Assembly: GCF_031755915.1 (NCBI RefSeq)
Contig: NC_083388.1
Span: 2,301,501-2,365,500 of the forward strand
DNA length: 64,000 nucleotides
Reading direction: 5' to 3'
Origin: Ziziphus jujuba
Lineage: Eukaryota; Streptophyta; Magnoliopsida; Rosales; Rhamnaceae
Below are positions 36,033 through 49,200 of the stretch, piece by piece. Numbering within the stretch: position 1 is the stretch's first letter; each line of letters starts with the position of its first letter. Position numbers and translations under genes: made by a program. The notes below the pieces were generated by a model. That model was not told the DNA's origin. It saw only the letters and a program-made list of their open reading frames with translations, and made no database searches.

Positions 36033-36291
36033 CTTTTGTTATACTCAAACAATGTCACCATGTTTTTTCTAGACCAAAACGCACCGTTTTGGTCATGTCC
36101 TACATAAAAATTTTGTCCGGGTCACTCACACACTCAAAACACCAACACTCACTCAAGCTCCGATTTCTCTGTCCGAAATTCACCCACTCAGCCCTGTTTT
36201 CGATCATCCCCATCTGATACATATCTGATCTCTTCCTCTTCATTTCCCTCTCGATCTTCAGTCTCCGTCCTACACCTTAAATATTTGATGA

Positions 36292-36606
36292 TGTCCGTAC
36301 GATGTCTTTGGCGGTGGCCCTATATTCTATGTCACCCACGGGTACGCCATGGACATGCCGCCGTTTGAATCCGACGACGGAATTGGGCAAAAGTGATCGA
36401 GAAGAAGGAAGTGGAAGAAAGCTGAGACTAGCTCAAGCTGTGCAGGTGACCTACTATGGTTTCAGAATCGGACGACGACGATGACAGGTTCTGTTCCGTT
36501 GAAGCTTAATTATGAGGGAATCTTAAATGCTTGGTCTGATAAAGGTCCGCTTTTTACATCCCATGGCGATTCCCCACATTCTGTTCCTGATTTGCAGGAC
36601 GACAAA
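36292..36606 (+). pseudogene. Broken CIA2-like (CCT-motif family) gene fragment
   Basis: One plus-strand frame reads YDVFGGGPIFYVTHGYAMDM up to GIGQK, then an in-frame TGA at 36394. It resumes with ETSSSCAGDLLWFQNRTTTM and VPLKLNYEGILNAWSDKGPL, ending near DLQDD before a run of 15 T. The LKLNYE..I..AW motif upstream of the CCT domain is typical of CHLOROPLAST IMPORT APPARATUS 2 and relatives, nuclear regulators of chloroplast import and ribosome genes. The CCT domain itself is absent and no intron is seen in the piece. With a stop and no 3' half this is a fragment. It sits just beyond the Helitron-like terminus, so transposon-mediated movement is possible but unproven. Confidence 0.5.
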
Positions 36607-36619
36607 TCTCTTCTGTTTT

Positions 36620-37960
36620 TTTTTTTTTTTTAATCTTCCATGTATTCGGAGACTAACACTCCCTATTGTCATCAATTGCGAGGATAATGATTGCTTAAAC
36701 TGCCCTTTCGATAATTTCTTAATGATCACATATGTTTCTTTCAATAGGTCTGGCTTTGCTATTCAATGTTCCAAGGGACAAGAATATAAATGGTATGTAA
36801 TTCTTTATGTTCATTTATGTCTGAATGTTGGCTTTTATTCTTTTTCTTTCTCATGACGAGTTTCTTTCTCAACGTCTGTGAGCATCTAATCAAACAAAAT
36901 AATATTTTAATTGATTGAACCAAATTTCAACCATGCCTCTTGACACATGCCTATTGTTATCATTTTTATGCAGCTGAAGCTATGATGTTTTTAAATATTC
37001 CAAAGGGGGTATGAAGTGTGCTCTTCAGGACATTAAACATTGACAGGTAAACTGAGAATAACTGTGCTCATCAGCATGATATTGCAGTAAACTAAATATA
37101 CAATGATAGTTAGGTCTTTTATTGATGCACATCGGCCACAATCATTTCTCGTGTTTTTGTCAGTGAATCTAGCTGTATTGTAGTTTTCTTATGTTTGATT
37201 TTTTGGAATTTCAAGCTGTTGTCTATCACTATCACTGGGGTTTGTTTCATTTTCATTTAAGATGGTGATAACAGCAGGCAAAATTTTCCTGTGCCTTACT
37301 ATATAGGTTGTGCAGAAAAAAAAAAAATATTTAAAAAATACCCGTTTTGTCTTTTAAGTCTTCTTATTATTTTCTCTGGAATTAGGACAACTAACAAATG
37401 ACAATTTCTCTTAAAATTTACTTAGGTTTATTTCTTGTCATAAGTGACCTTGTATAGCTTTCATGACATGAACATATGTAAAAGTTTGTTTAGGGGTAAT
37501 GAATCTGTCATATTATTATTCTACTAGTTGAATCAACCGCAAAAACATTTATGAAATCAGCAGGTTTGAATTTATAATACACTGACAAAGCAAAGAGACA
37601 AATTGGATAATATGACACCTTGTTACAACAAGGTTTAGGATATAGAAGATGATATTGAGAACGAATCCAAGATTTAACAGTCACAAAGAAAGAAAGGGAA
37701 GGAAAGATTTGGTTAATCAAACAAATTCAAGGACTTCATGTGCCCCCTGAAAAACATGTGGAGCAACGTCTACAAACTTTAATGGAGCCCCGATATGAAA
37801 CTCTACTTCTAACATTTGTCTAAAATGGTGTGTTTTTGTTTCCGTCATATACTTTGCCCTATGCTGCCTAGCCATATCTAACCATATCTAACTTTACTGA
37901 AAGTATCACCCTAACATCTAACCCAAGCTATAATTCAGAAGAAAAGGCCAACCCCCCTTT
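36620..37960. other. Spacer between the CIA2-like fragment and NC2-alpha
   Basis: No gene recognised. The part below 37975 should contain the NC2-alpha 3' UTR. Short open frames in this stretch show no family motifs. Confidence 0.5.
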
Positions 37961-37975
37961 ATCTATTGTAGTTGC

Positions 37976-40900
37976 TCAACTTTCTTCATCATAATCTTCC
38001 TCATCCTCGTCTATATTCCTATTTAAATTTGCAAGTTGTATGGGATCAATGGCCATGTTTTCCACATCAGCCAAAGACCAACCGGGATATTCTTCGTGCT
38101 TCATTTCAGGTGTGGTCTGTGTTGCTGAACTAGCAGGGACAGCAGTGGAAACTTCTGTTGCCAAACTGGCAGGGGCAGCAGCTGAAAGATTTGTAGAGTC
38201 CCCATTCTCATTCAAGTCCACATTCAAGTCAAAGTTTCGGACAGATGGTTCTGAATCTTTGTCAACTGACATATTCTCCTTTTTCAACCCTTCATGCTCG
38301 GTCGCATCATCTGGACTTTCAAGGCTTTGATCATTCTTGTCACCGTCCTTGGGAATGTCTACATCATCTTCAAACTTCTCATCATGCAAAGCTGTCTCCC
38401 TCTCTATCAGCCGACTGCTACGTCCGCGACCTCTACCTCTACCCCTACCCCTTCCCCTGCCACTGCCAGTACTCTGACCAGCCTCATTCTGCAATGGAAA
38501 CCAGAACAGCCGTAATTAAAATTTTAAAAATTCTGTGATAATACTTGGGCCAATGTGTTACTTATGCCTAGTGTAAGTACCAAAAAAGAGAAATTCTATG
38601 AAACGGGTAACAGCTTGTAAAGCCAAAACAGGCTCAAAAGCATTTGTAACCTATAAATTCATGCAAACAACATATAAGTTAGCCTCCAGTGATAACTTTC
38701 GTAACTAAAAAAAATACATGTTGAATCATCTTTCACTTGATGCATAGCTTATTCTATTTTTAATGTCTGTTTTTATTATCATTTCCTAGCTCTAGTTGCT
38801 GTAGATTGCTTTCCAGTAGCCAGATTACAACTAAACCTAATATTAAAGCACCTGCTGTTGCTTTGTGAAGTAGTGTTAAAAATATCTATTTGGATTACAA
38901 TTTGAACCATGTCAATCCGGACTGTCCAAATTATGCAGTTAAGCCCTAAAACTTCCTGTCTCAGTTTTCAATCGAAAATAATAGTTTTTTATTATTATTA
39001 TATTTTTTTTTCTGTGTTTTTATTCATTTAAATAGGATCAAGCTTTGAGAGTAAGTAAATAAAGACAATCAACTTAAATTTGCAAGACTTAAGCTTCTAG
39101 GCCTATGGAAATTGTTCACCAATGCATCAACTGAGTGACTAACACTACAGGGTGAACAATTGTAATCAAAGTACCAAAGCAACAGTTTGACTGTTACCAT
39201 TTTAGTCCTCTTGGAATCTTCTTCACTGTCATTGTCTTCATCATCAACAACTTTCCTGAAAGTATAACAACTTGCTAAGACATCACCAGTTTTGAAAAAC
39301 CTAAGATATCCCACTAAAAAGGAAATTAAAAGTTCACACTCGCCCTTACCTTCTTTTGACAGTAGAACGATCCTCGCCGGCTGTATCAGAACCACCCAAA
39401 TCAGGAACTTTTTTCACAATGTGCCTTAGGAAGTCAAAAACACTAAAGGTTTGCACACACTGTTTCCTGTGTATTCAAAACCAATTAAAACATCTCATTA
39501 TTGAATTGCTCCATTAAAATAAAAATAATATGTTCTCAGGAAGTAAGGATACACCTAATCTTTTAATGCATGTCATTAATGTTTTTGGCATACACAGAAC
39601 CAAGCATTTTTCTAGAGAAATAGAGAGTAAAATTTCTTTCCCTTTTGACAGTATTTTGCACCCAAAATAGACAACTCTCAAAGAATAGCCACAACAAAAA
39701 ATTTTAAAAGAATATGTGTAGCAATGACCAAGGGGGTAGAACTTTTGCCCAAGACCAGAAAGTTTTGTCTCCTTTTCAAATGACAATGCAAAAATTAGCC
39801 CAATATTAGTTTAACTAAAATGTCACACTTACAAATGAAGAGAATTCATTGTCTTTGCTCCTCTCTTCAGTGTTATTTCATACGTTCGGTCACAAAGATC
39901 TTGCAAAAATAGTTCCAATGCTTTGGCTGCATGATGTATATACAAAAGGCAAAGATAATTATAGAAAGTAAACAACAGGATGGAACTATTGACAGGAAAC
40001 AACAGAATACAAAAATTTAAATATTACTCACAAACTAGAAGAGGCACAGCCATAGCAATCTTCCCAACATCCTCATCAGCTTGCATAATCTTCTTAATTC
40101 GAGCCTACAAAATGATTATGATATGATTAAACCAAGCACACGATTGGATGATATTATCTTTCAATCACTGATACAGTCTTATAAATTTAATGTAGCAGAC
40201 ATTCTTGGATTAAGTAACAAGATATAACATTTAATTACTTTAGCAAATAGGTCTATTAGAGGCATGCTCCCTCATCTTATCAAGTCTAACCCGCTATATT
40301 CCCAAAATTTTATCGAGGTCTCCCATAAAGGACTGCAACACAGTTGCACAACAAACCGGTACGCAATTCATTATTCAATACGATATTACAAAATTGACAC
40401 AGAGGTTTGGAAGGAGGTAGACAGAATAGGATTCTGGAGTAGGAAAATCTCAAAACAAATTGGATAGTCAAGTAGTGACAGCAAACAAAATTTAAAATAC
40501 AGCCAAAATGGTCTGTCTTCTAATCCAAACAGCCAGGAAAAAGAAAGCTTCTACTTTTGTAATTAAATAAAATTCTGGACCAACCGAAATCCGATAAGAC
40601 CCCCAAACAATCTTTTCTTACCCAGTATGGTAAAACCTTCTTCCTTAAAATTAATGTAATCCAAGCATTCAAAAAATCAAAATAATCCATAAAAGAAAAA
40701 ACAAAGAGTCTTTAGGATTCACTTAAAAGAAGCCCAATAGTAGCATGAGAGGCTAGGACTACAGTCCTCATGAACAGTCATCGCTGAAACCGTTTCTCTT
40801 TATTTATGTAGCATCTCATTCATATGAGGCTCTTGGAAAAAAATCCTAACAGAGTATAGTTGACATGCATTCTTAATAAAACAATAAAAGATTTAAGAAA

Positions 40901-41825
40901 ACCTAAATACTGACATCTGAAAGCCTTCAAGTATATGAACAAAACAACCCAAGCAAAGCAGACATTTGAAAAGACCTGAGAAACTCATCAAACAAATGAA
41001 AAAAATCATTGAATAAAAGGAGTGAATAATGAGAAGATCAAGAAAACATTCACAATCGAAATAACATAATTAAAATCAAACGGGAAGCACGTTCCTACTA
41101 CAAGAAGGCAAATTCATTCGTAAAAATTCAGAAGCTATTTGGCTTTTCTTGATTTGGAGAACAGTTGCAAAGCAGCAACAAAACACAAGAGCTTGCTGAA
41201 CTCAGCAAATAGAGAGACTTCTAGGTATAAACCAACCCCAAATTCAAATTGCCGTAAAAACAACAACCTGCTTTTAGAGACTTTCTTTGAAATGGTCTTT
41301 TTGGGGTAAACACACATAAAGAGAAGCCAAAGAAATTGCTATTGTCTTTGCCATTACAACTTACGTAGAAAATAGAAGGTTATACTAATTATAGGATAGA
41401 CTTACTATCCAAGAGAAGCACAAGCTTACAGCCTTTTGAAATTCAGCTGATAAAAACAAACAAAGTTTCTAAACCCAGTAAAATGAACCCATAGAAGCAA
41501 TAGCACGGACTCTCAAAAAGGCAATGAACAACAGCCAATATCAAGAGTATCTAAAGCCTTTAAGCCAAAAAAAAAAATAACAATAATTATTTAAAAAAAA
41601 AAAAAAAAAAAAAAACAACAGAAGGGCATGCTTGATATCTACAACTACGTAGTTGTATTCCCTTCACTCATCCCATGAATATAATACAACCCAAACCCAC
41701 AAACAAACACCCACTTTAAATAAAAATAAAAAATAAGAAGAAGCAGAGAGAGAAAGTCAGAACCAAAAACCCAGAAAGATAAGATGACTTACGGCTGGGA
41801 AACGGGTATCAAGCTTCTTCCTCAT
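37976..41825 (-). CDS. NF-YC11: NC2-alpha / DRAP1 (NF-YC11-type) histone-fold transcription regulator, six exons
   Basis: The alpha subunit of Negative Cofactor 2, which pairs with Dr1 (NC2-beta) and represses TFIID/TBP-driven transcription in the nucleus. Exons: 41825-41793, 40104-40032, 39926-39833, 39466-39350, 39255-39198, 38488-37976; phases join to give 295 residues, very near the ~293 of the Arabidopsis protein. The N-terminus MRKKLDTRFPARIKKIMQAD opens a histone fold (to ~90) with IAMAVPLLVSKALELFLQDL and LKRGAKTMNSLHLKQCV. Then come a basic-acidic segment (VKRRKVVDDEDNDSEEDSKR), a Gly-Arg run at ~133-151, and an acidic C-terminus ending DEDEEDYDEES. Intron 1 is ~1.7 kb. A GA-rich leader lies upstream (42068-42090). 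All donors and acceptors are canonical and no defects are seen. Confidence 0.93.
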
Positions 41826-42067
41826 GTTGTCAAAGTCCAACCATAAACAAAACCAAAAGAGAAGCTCAAAGTGTCAAAGAATCCAAAATCAAATCCCTAA
41901 AAGTCTCTGTCTTTCCGGCTGGTAAATAATCTCAAGAAAGCATACAGAGGAATGAAAACCGTCCAAACCAAAGAAGTCCAAAAGAATTTAAAAAAACAAA
42001 AAAAAAATAGAAAAACAGAAGAAAAAAAAACCAAAGAATATTGGAGATTCGCTGGGGAGTCTGAGAC

Positions 42068-42090
42068 TGAGAGAGAGAGACAGAGAGAGT
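42068..42090. repeat. GA-rich tract upstream of NC2-alpha
   Basis: GAGAGAGAGAGACAGAGAGAG about 250 bp upstream of the NC2-alpha ATG (CT on the coding strand), in the leader or core promoter. Confidence 0.75.
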
Positions 42091-42580
42091 CTTTTTTGAA
42101 ACAAAACCGGTGTTCCCGGAAGCAGAGGAAAAGCGTGCCACGTTTATAAATACTCCCTCTTTTCTCTCTACTTTTTTCTTCCGCTCTGAAATTTTTTATT
42201 TTATTTTATTTTTTTTGTCTCTATTTTCCTTATTATTTAAAAAAAAAAAGCAAAAATTTATAAAAAGAAAAAAGGAAAAAAAAAAAATCAAACTTTTTGA
42301 TTTGCCATTTGGAACTTGACTGGTCTACGACCTTCTGGGCTTTCTTTTTCTTCTTCTGTCCTTGTCGTTATCCATTCCGGAGGCGGCCACATCAGCAAAC
42401 GTGTATAAGTGTTTGGGTTTCACTGTTTAATCATGTTTAACCCTTTAGAGTATTGTGTTTTTATTTTTATTTTTATTTTATTTATATAATATATATATAT
42501 ATATATATATATTTCTCATAATAACATATATGGTAATTAATGGCTCCTATGATTCAGCAAATAAATAAATAAATATCGGT

Positions 42581-42756
42581 AGCTTTTATGTTGTGATTGC
42601 CCTCTTCTCTTGTTTTGGTTTTGATTCAGGAAAGTGATGTTGGTGTAACTACCTTAATCGGCGCTTGGTTTCTGCCAGCCTTTCCCTTTTGGGTTGTAAT
42701 AGAATCTCTGTTTCGCCCAAAAAAACAAAAAAAAAAAAAAAGCTTTTATGTTGTGA
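42581..42756 (+). mobile_element. Small poly(A)-tailed retroposon (SINE-like) with 16-bp target duplication
   Basis: AGCTTTTATGTTGTGA occurs at 42581-42596 and again at 42741-42756. Between them lie 144 bp that end in an A-rich tail (42719-42740). Flanking direct repeats plus an A tail mark target-primed reverse transcription. The body is richer in G/C than its flanks and includes TTGGGTTGTAATAGAATCTC. No tRNA-type A and B boxes stand out, so it may be a truncated SINE or a piece of retroposed transcript. Confidence 0.7.
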
Positions 42757-42759
42757 CTG

Positions 42760-43238
42760 AAATTTTAAAATTCTATTTTTGTATTTGCATTTAGTTTTAA
42801 CATGCTTTGTTTGTTCATGCTAAAAATCAATAGATTTATTATTATCATTATTATTAAAGTACTACTATAACAGATAAATTTATTTATGAAATTTAGATGT
42901 TAATCGATTTCACATTATGTTAATAATTTATTAATTAATTAAATTTATTACTTGAATAAATAATTCCAATTAGACAGTATTATAGTTATCGGTATTTTAA
43001 TTTAAATTCAATGACAATGGTCCTTTAAAAAAAAATGATATTCACCCAAGAAAAAAAAAATGATATTAGTATTATTCATTTAGTGAACGGTCGTCCTCAA
43101 AAAGTTTCAAAGGAACATTACAAATTGTTATTGATGTGGACGTACTCAAGCCCCTGGTGGAGTGGATTAGTCATGATAGATATATATTAATTATTATTAT
43201 TATTTGTCTTGTATTCCAAAAGTAGTAATTTCAACAAT

Positions 43239-43273
<35 letters not shown>

Positions 43274-43369
43274 CAGCTATATTGTTTTTAGCCTAGTAAT
43301 GAAAGCCTCAATGAAACTGTATGGTGCTAAAAAATAAAAATGGCACTCTAGTTAACCTCACATATCTCT

Positions 43370-43400
<31 letters not shown>

Positions 43401-43404
43401 CAAA
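42760..43404. other. AT-rich spacer left of the retrotransposon
   Basis: TA microsatellites at 43241-43270 and 43373-43396; no genes recognised. Confidence 0.6.
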
Positions 43405-43409
43405 TAAAC

Positions 43410-44041
43410 TGTTATAGTTTGGGCCTAACTTGAGTGTGAATGATTTGTTAATGGGCCTTAGGTTTTAAATGTTTGTTTCTGTTATTGTTGGTAATTGAGG
43501 AAAGTAGTGGGTTTTGATTTTTTTTTTTTAGATAAATAATAATATTTTGAATTAGATGGATTGAGAGTTTCATGGAAACAATAACTCTTTTTTTTGAGAG
43601 GTTTAAGCATACACGTTCTTTCAAAGTTCTTTTCAACGTATTTTTCAGTTTTTAGAAAATACAAAGAAAATAGGATTTCTCAGAGAAAAAGAAAATACAT
43701 GAAAAACACAGAGAAAAAAAATTACAGTAATTTTTTATCAGTGTGGTAAAGCACAAATATGCTGAAAGTTCAAAGAAAAAAGTTTTGGAGGTGCTAAATC
43801 TGAAAGCTTTTGTAGCCATTGTATCCTGGGAGACGACCGTTAGAAAATATTTGCACCGGTGGGATGGAAATCGTCTTAAAGAGACTGTGGTACCACACAG
43901 ACCTCGGCTAAACTTTCAGAAAGTAGATTAATTAAGAAAATTCAGGTTCTAAATATTTTAATTATTTTATGTAATTTTATTTATTTATATAAATATTTTC
44001 ACATGTATATACATATATATATTCATATATTATTTTCAACA
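43410..44041 (+). repeat. 5' LTR
   Basis: 632 bp starting TGTTATAGTTTGGGCC and ending TTTTCAACA. Shares with the 3' LTR the landmarks CTTGAGTGTGAATGATTTGT, AGGAAAGTAGTGGGTTTTGA, TTAGAAAATACAA and GGGAGACGACCGT. TATA-like AT runs occur near its end. Confidence 0.92.
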
Positions 44042-44798
44042 ATCTTAAGACGATTTCAAAATTTTATATATGTATATATATGTGGAGATTTGATTTATTT
44101 ATTATGTTAATTGATTGTTGTGGTTATAATGCATACATATGTGTATATGTTTATATATATACATTTTTTTGGGGGGATATGTGCTTCTGTATATTTCACA
44201 TTGAAAAAAACAAAAAAAAAACAAAACCATCAAACCCGTGTGTATATGATGGACGTATATTATTTTGTTTTATTTATTCATTTATTTTTGTTTGTCTAAT
44301 CATTGAAATACAGAGCCCTTGACTTTATATTTTGAGGTGGATGTTTGTTTTATGTATTTATATATACTTTCTGGCTGCAGTGAGTAAGAAAAAAAAAATT
44401 GCATCAAACCCATGAGGTTTAAAAAAATTTTGGGCAATTATTAAATTTTGTCTTAAATAAAAATTGTTTCCAAAATTGATTTGCCCATGAATTTCTAAAC
44501 CTTTTGGTGATTTTTTGGACATTTTTTGACTGCCGGAACAGTAAAAATTGGCTGAAAAATTGCAACCAGGTGGGATGACCCGTTTACCAGAAAAACGGGT
44601 TAAAATCGACCCGGTTGGAGAAGGGTAAAAAATGGCTTTGGGCTGGTTTTGGACTAATGGGCCTATTTTCAAATTCAGTTGAGCCTGACCTAACTCTAAA
44701 GCCCAGTCCGTAGTTAGAACAGGCTACTGTTCAGATCAAGAGTCAGGATCGATTCAAACCTAGGCCCAAGAGAAACGGCCTAATTGAAAATGGGCTCA

Positions 44799-45177
44799 CC
44801 ACGTGTCTCGATGACAAAGTGCCATGTGGCGAGATAAACGCTGACAAGTGGCGGACTGTGGCAAGGCCAGGTGTTCAATAGAAGTTTAGCCACATGTCGC
44901 GCAATGAGAGAGCCACGTGTCGACCTGTTACAGGTGACACGTGTCAATCTATACGAGCATCACATGTCGGTTCTGGATCATACCACGTGTCAGGCTCTAT
45001 GCATGCCATGTATCGGCCTCGAAGCGTGCCATGTGTCGATTTCAAGTGTGTCACGTGTCAACTTTTTAGAATGCCATGTGTTGACCTAGTTCAGGTGACA
45101 CGTGTCAGCCTTTAAATGTGACACATGTCAAAATCTTACGGCGACATATGGCAGTATTCTATGGTGACACATGGTCG
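44799..45177 (+). repeat. Array of CACGTGTC-like units in the retrotransposon leader
   Basis: About fourteen degenerate units of the form (C/A)CACGTGTC(G/A), 20-45 bp apart. Exact CACGTG cores lie near 44800, 44914, 44938, 44984, 45052 and 45099; others are CATGTGTC, CACATGTC or CACATGGT. Two units are palindromes (TGACACGTGTCA at 44935 and 45096). CACGTGTC is the G-box/ABRE core recognised by bZIP and bHLH factors in plants. The array lies between the 5' LTR and gag, in the untranslated leader. Confidence 0.85.
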
Positions 45178-45374
45178 TGAAAAGTATCGATGAACAATGC
45201 CAGTAAATAGTATACGTGAACAGTATTTTTTAGATGTATATAGTAATTTTTGTGGTGTATACAGAAGTCCTAAAAATCGTATATTTTATGTTTTCCTATT
45301 GGAAATTGCTTATAATTAGTTTGTTGAGATAGAAATTAACAACTAATTGATTTCTGTTTTGTGATTTTACAAAA

Positions 45375-46226
45375 ATGGCAAGTGGAGACAATAGGACTGT
45401 ACCTACTCAAATTTCTGGGATTCAGATGCCTCCATCTACTAGTCATGCAAATAAGCTTAAGAAGTTTAACGGAGTAAACTTCAAGAGGTGGCAGCAGAAG
45501 ATACTATTTTACCTGACCATTTTGGGACTTGCGAAGTACCTGACTGAAGATGCGCTACTCAGTGAGAAAGAGAGTGATAGGGAGACACTCATGGCGGTGG
45601 ATGCATGGAATAATTCTGATCACTTATGTCGAAATTATGTCCTGAATGGCCTTTCTGATGCCCTGTATAGAATATACTGTGGCACGAAGTCAGCTAAGGA
45701 GCTATGGGAAATACTGGACCGCAAGTACAATACTGAGAATGCTACGTCCGGAAAATTTATTACAGGCCGATTCTTGGAATACATGATGGTGGATACGAAA
45801 CAATTAATAAATCAAGTACATGAGTTGTAAGTGTTGAGTCAGGAAATGCTTGCTGAAGGGATGATCATGAATGAAGCGTTATAAGTGGTTTGTATGATTG
45901 AGAAGCTAGCTCCAAGTTGGAGTGACTTCAGGAATTATCTAAAGCACAAAAGAAAGAAGATGGATATGGAGACTCTTATTGGCAAGCTTCGCATTGAAGA
46001 TGACAACAGAAAGTTTGATAAGAGAGCTTCAAAGGCTGGATTGAAGGCTAATGTTGTAGAGCATGGTCAAAGCTCCAATAACAAGAAGAAAACTAGCAAA
46101 TCTTCCAAGTTTGGGCCTAAAGGAGGAATCTCAAAGAAAGTCAAGTTTCAAAGCAGGTGCTTTAACTGTGATAAGATGGGTCACAGAGCTAAGAAATGTA
46201 GACTGCCAAAGAGAAAAAGAAACTAG
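45375..46226 (+). pseudogene. Retrotransposon gag (broken)
   Basis: Begins MASGDNRTVPTQISG and reads through a UBN2/gag segment (KKFNGVNFKRWQQKILFYL, SAKELWEILDRKYNTE). Two stops interrupt it near 45828 and 45883. A second open part ends with the zinc knuckle CFNCDKMGHRAKKC (CCHC, C-x2-C-x4-H-x4-C) that binds RNA in the particle. Confidence 0.9.
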
Positions 46227-49200
46227 GCACAGGTGATGGAAGATATCACTCGAGAGGTTGATGAGATTGAGCTTAGTGCTGTGATATCTGAGGTGAATTT
46301 GGTGGGATCCAATCCTAGATAGTGGTGGATAGATACTAGTGCAACCCATCATGTTTGTTCAGATATGAGTATGTTCATTTCCTTCGAACCAAAGAAGAAT
46401 GGGGAGAAGTTGTTCATGGAGAATTCATCTATTTTAGAAATCCAAGGTGAGGACAAAGTAATCCTAAAGATGACCTCGGGAAAAGAGCTGACTTTGAATA
46501 ACGTATCGTATGTTCCAGACATTCGCAAGAATCTGGTATTTGGATTGCTGCTGAGCAAACATGGTTTTCGTTTAGTGTTTGAGTCAGATAAGGTTATTTT
46601 GTCCAAATTTGGAATGTTTGTGGGAAAATGCTATGTAGTCAATGGTTTATTTAAACTCAATGTAATGACTGTAAAACCTAAAGAAATGAATAAAGCTTGT
46701 AGTTCTTCTGTTTATTTTCTTGAGTCTTCCATTCTGTGGCATGGTAGACTAGAACATGTTAATTTTAATTCTCTGCGGAGGTTAATTAACTTAAATCATA
46801 TTCCCACATTTGAAATTGATTGTAATCATAAGTGTGAAACTTATGTGGAAGCAAAATCAACAAGGTCATCATATCAAACAATTAATTGAAATAATGAACC
46901 TTTGGATTTAATATATAGTAATGTATGTAATTTGAAATCGCACTGAGTAAATGTGCTAATAAGTATTTTATCACCTTTATTGATGATGGCATGAAATATT
47001 GCTATGTATACCTACTAAAGAGTAAGGATGAGGCTATAGAGAAATTTATTCTCTATAAAACGGATGTTGAGAATCAACTTGACAAAAAGGTTAAAGTGAT
47101 CAGAAGTGATTGTGGTGGAGAGTATGTGACTCCATTTAGAGAGTATTGTGCTCAATAAGGTATAATATATGAAGTTACTCCACCATATTCGCCACAATCA
47201 AATGGTGTGGCTGAACGGAAAAATAGAATTTTAAAAGAAATGATGAATGCAATGCTTATAAGTTCTAGAGTACCTCAGAACTTGTGAGGAGAAGCCATTT
47301 TATCGGCGAATGACCTTTTAAATAAGATGTCCAGGAAAGATCAGGTAAAGACACCCTATGAGTGTTGGAAGGGAAGAAACCTCCTATAAATATTTACGAG
47401 TGTGAGGGTGTTTAGCCAAAGTAATAATAGTAGTACCTACACCTAAGAAGGTGAAGATAGGTCCCAAAACTGTTGATTGCATATTCATAGGATATGCACA
47501 GAATAGTAAAACATATCGATTTCTTGTGTATAGGTAAGAAATTTCTGATATTCACAAGAACACAATGATGGAATCGAGAAATGCATAATTTTTCGAACAT
47601 ATTTTTCTGTATAAAGTGGAAGAAGGACCGAGTTCATCTAAACGAACTTACGATTCTATTGGTGGTGATGATAATAATGATAGTGATAGAAAGCGAGAGA
47701 ATGAAGATGAAACTGAGAACGAGATTAGACGTAGCAAAAGAGTAACAACCGAAAAATCCTACGATCTAGATTTTCTTACTTATATGCTAGAAAGTAAACT
47801 TCAAAACTTCTAAGAAGTTGTAAATTCTCCTGAAGGGAATTTATGAAAAGAAGCTGTAAAAAGTGAGATTGATTCCATTTTACAGAATCACACTTGGTAA
47901 TTGGCAGATCTTCCTCCAGGTTGTAAACCTTTGGGTTACAAATGGATCTTTAAAAAGAAGATGAAAGTAGATAGAACAATAGATAAATACAAGGCAAGAC
48001 TTGTAATTAAGGAAAGCAAGCAAAATGAAGGCCTTGATTATTTTGACACTTATTCTCCAATAACGAGAATAAATTCCATAAGGATGGTACTGGCGATCGC
48101 TGCTTTGCGGGATCTTAAAATGCATCAAATGGATGTGAAAACAACCTTTCTGAATGGAGATTTAGATGAAGAGATCTACAACGAGCAACTTGTAGATTGG
48201 TAAAGCCCTTATATGGACTTGAACAAGCTCTAAAGTAATGGCATCAAAAATTTGATAATGTCATGCTAAAAGATGGATTTAAAATAAATGAATATGATAA
48301 ATGTATCTATGTAAAAGATACAGAGAATGGATATATCATTCTATGTTTGTATGTAAATGACATACTCATAATAGGTAGTGACGATAATATGGTCCGAACT
48401 ACAAAAGCCACGTTAAATTCTAAATTTGACATGAAAGATATGGGGCTTGCAGATGTGATTTTAGGTATGAAAATCACAAGGACTTCAAATGGAATCATTC
48501 TTAGTCAAAGTCATTATGTAGATAAAATACTGGTTAAATTTAGTAATAATGATACTAGTATAGTCAGAACACTCATAGATTTGAGTTTACACTTATCCAA
48601 AAATAAAAGGGAAAGTGTATCTTAAGTGGAATATGCTAGGGTGATTGGAAGTCTGATATACTTGATGAGTTGCACCAGACCAGACTTAGCCTACGCTATA
48701 AGTAGACTAAGTAGATACACAAGTAATCCAAATGAAGATTATTGGAAAGGGATCGTTAGAGTATTAAGATATTTACGATATACTCGTGAATACGGATTGC
48801 ACTATACAAGATATTTTGCTGTATTGGAAGGGTACAGTGATGCAAATTGGATATCAGACATCAAGGACTCAAATTCCATTAGTGGCTATGTGTTCATATT
48901 AGCGGGTACAGCCGTAACGTGTAAGCCCTCAAAACAAACTGTGATAGCTCGATCCATGATGGAATCTGAGTTTATCGCATTAGATAAATATTGTGAAGAG
49001 GCAGAATGGCTACGCCAATTTTTAGAGGACATTCTTAGGTGGCCTAAATTTGTGCCAGCAATAAGTTTACATTGTGATAGTTAATCTGCGATTGGCAGGC
49101 CACAGAATATTATGTATAATGGAAAGTCTAGACACATTCGTCGTAGACACAATTCCATCAGATAGTTAATCTCAACTGGAGTTATCTCAACAGACTATGT

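Noticed and set aside
41952..42319. Lys/Glu- and Phe-rich frames upstream of NC2-alpha
   Set aside because: They follow A-, T- and GA-runs in the leader/promoter and have no family features.
44042..44100. tRNA primer-binding site after the 5' LTR
   Set aside because: The sequence after the LTR (ATCTTAAGACG) does not match the usual initiator-Met TGGTATCAGAGC, so no site was annotated.
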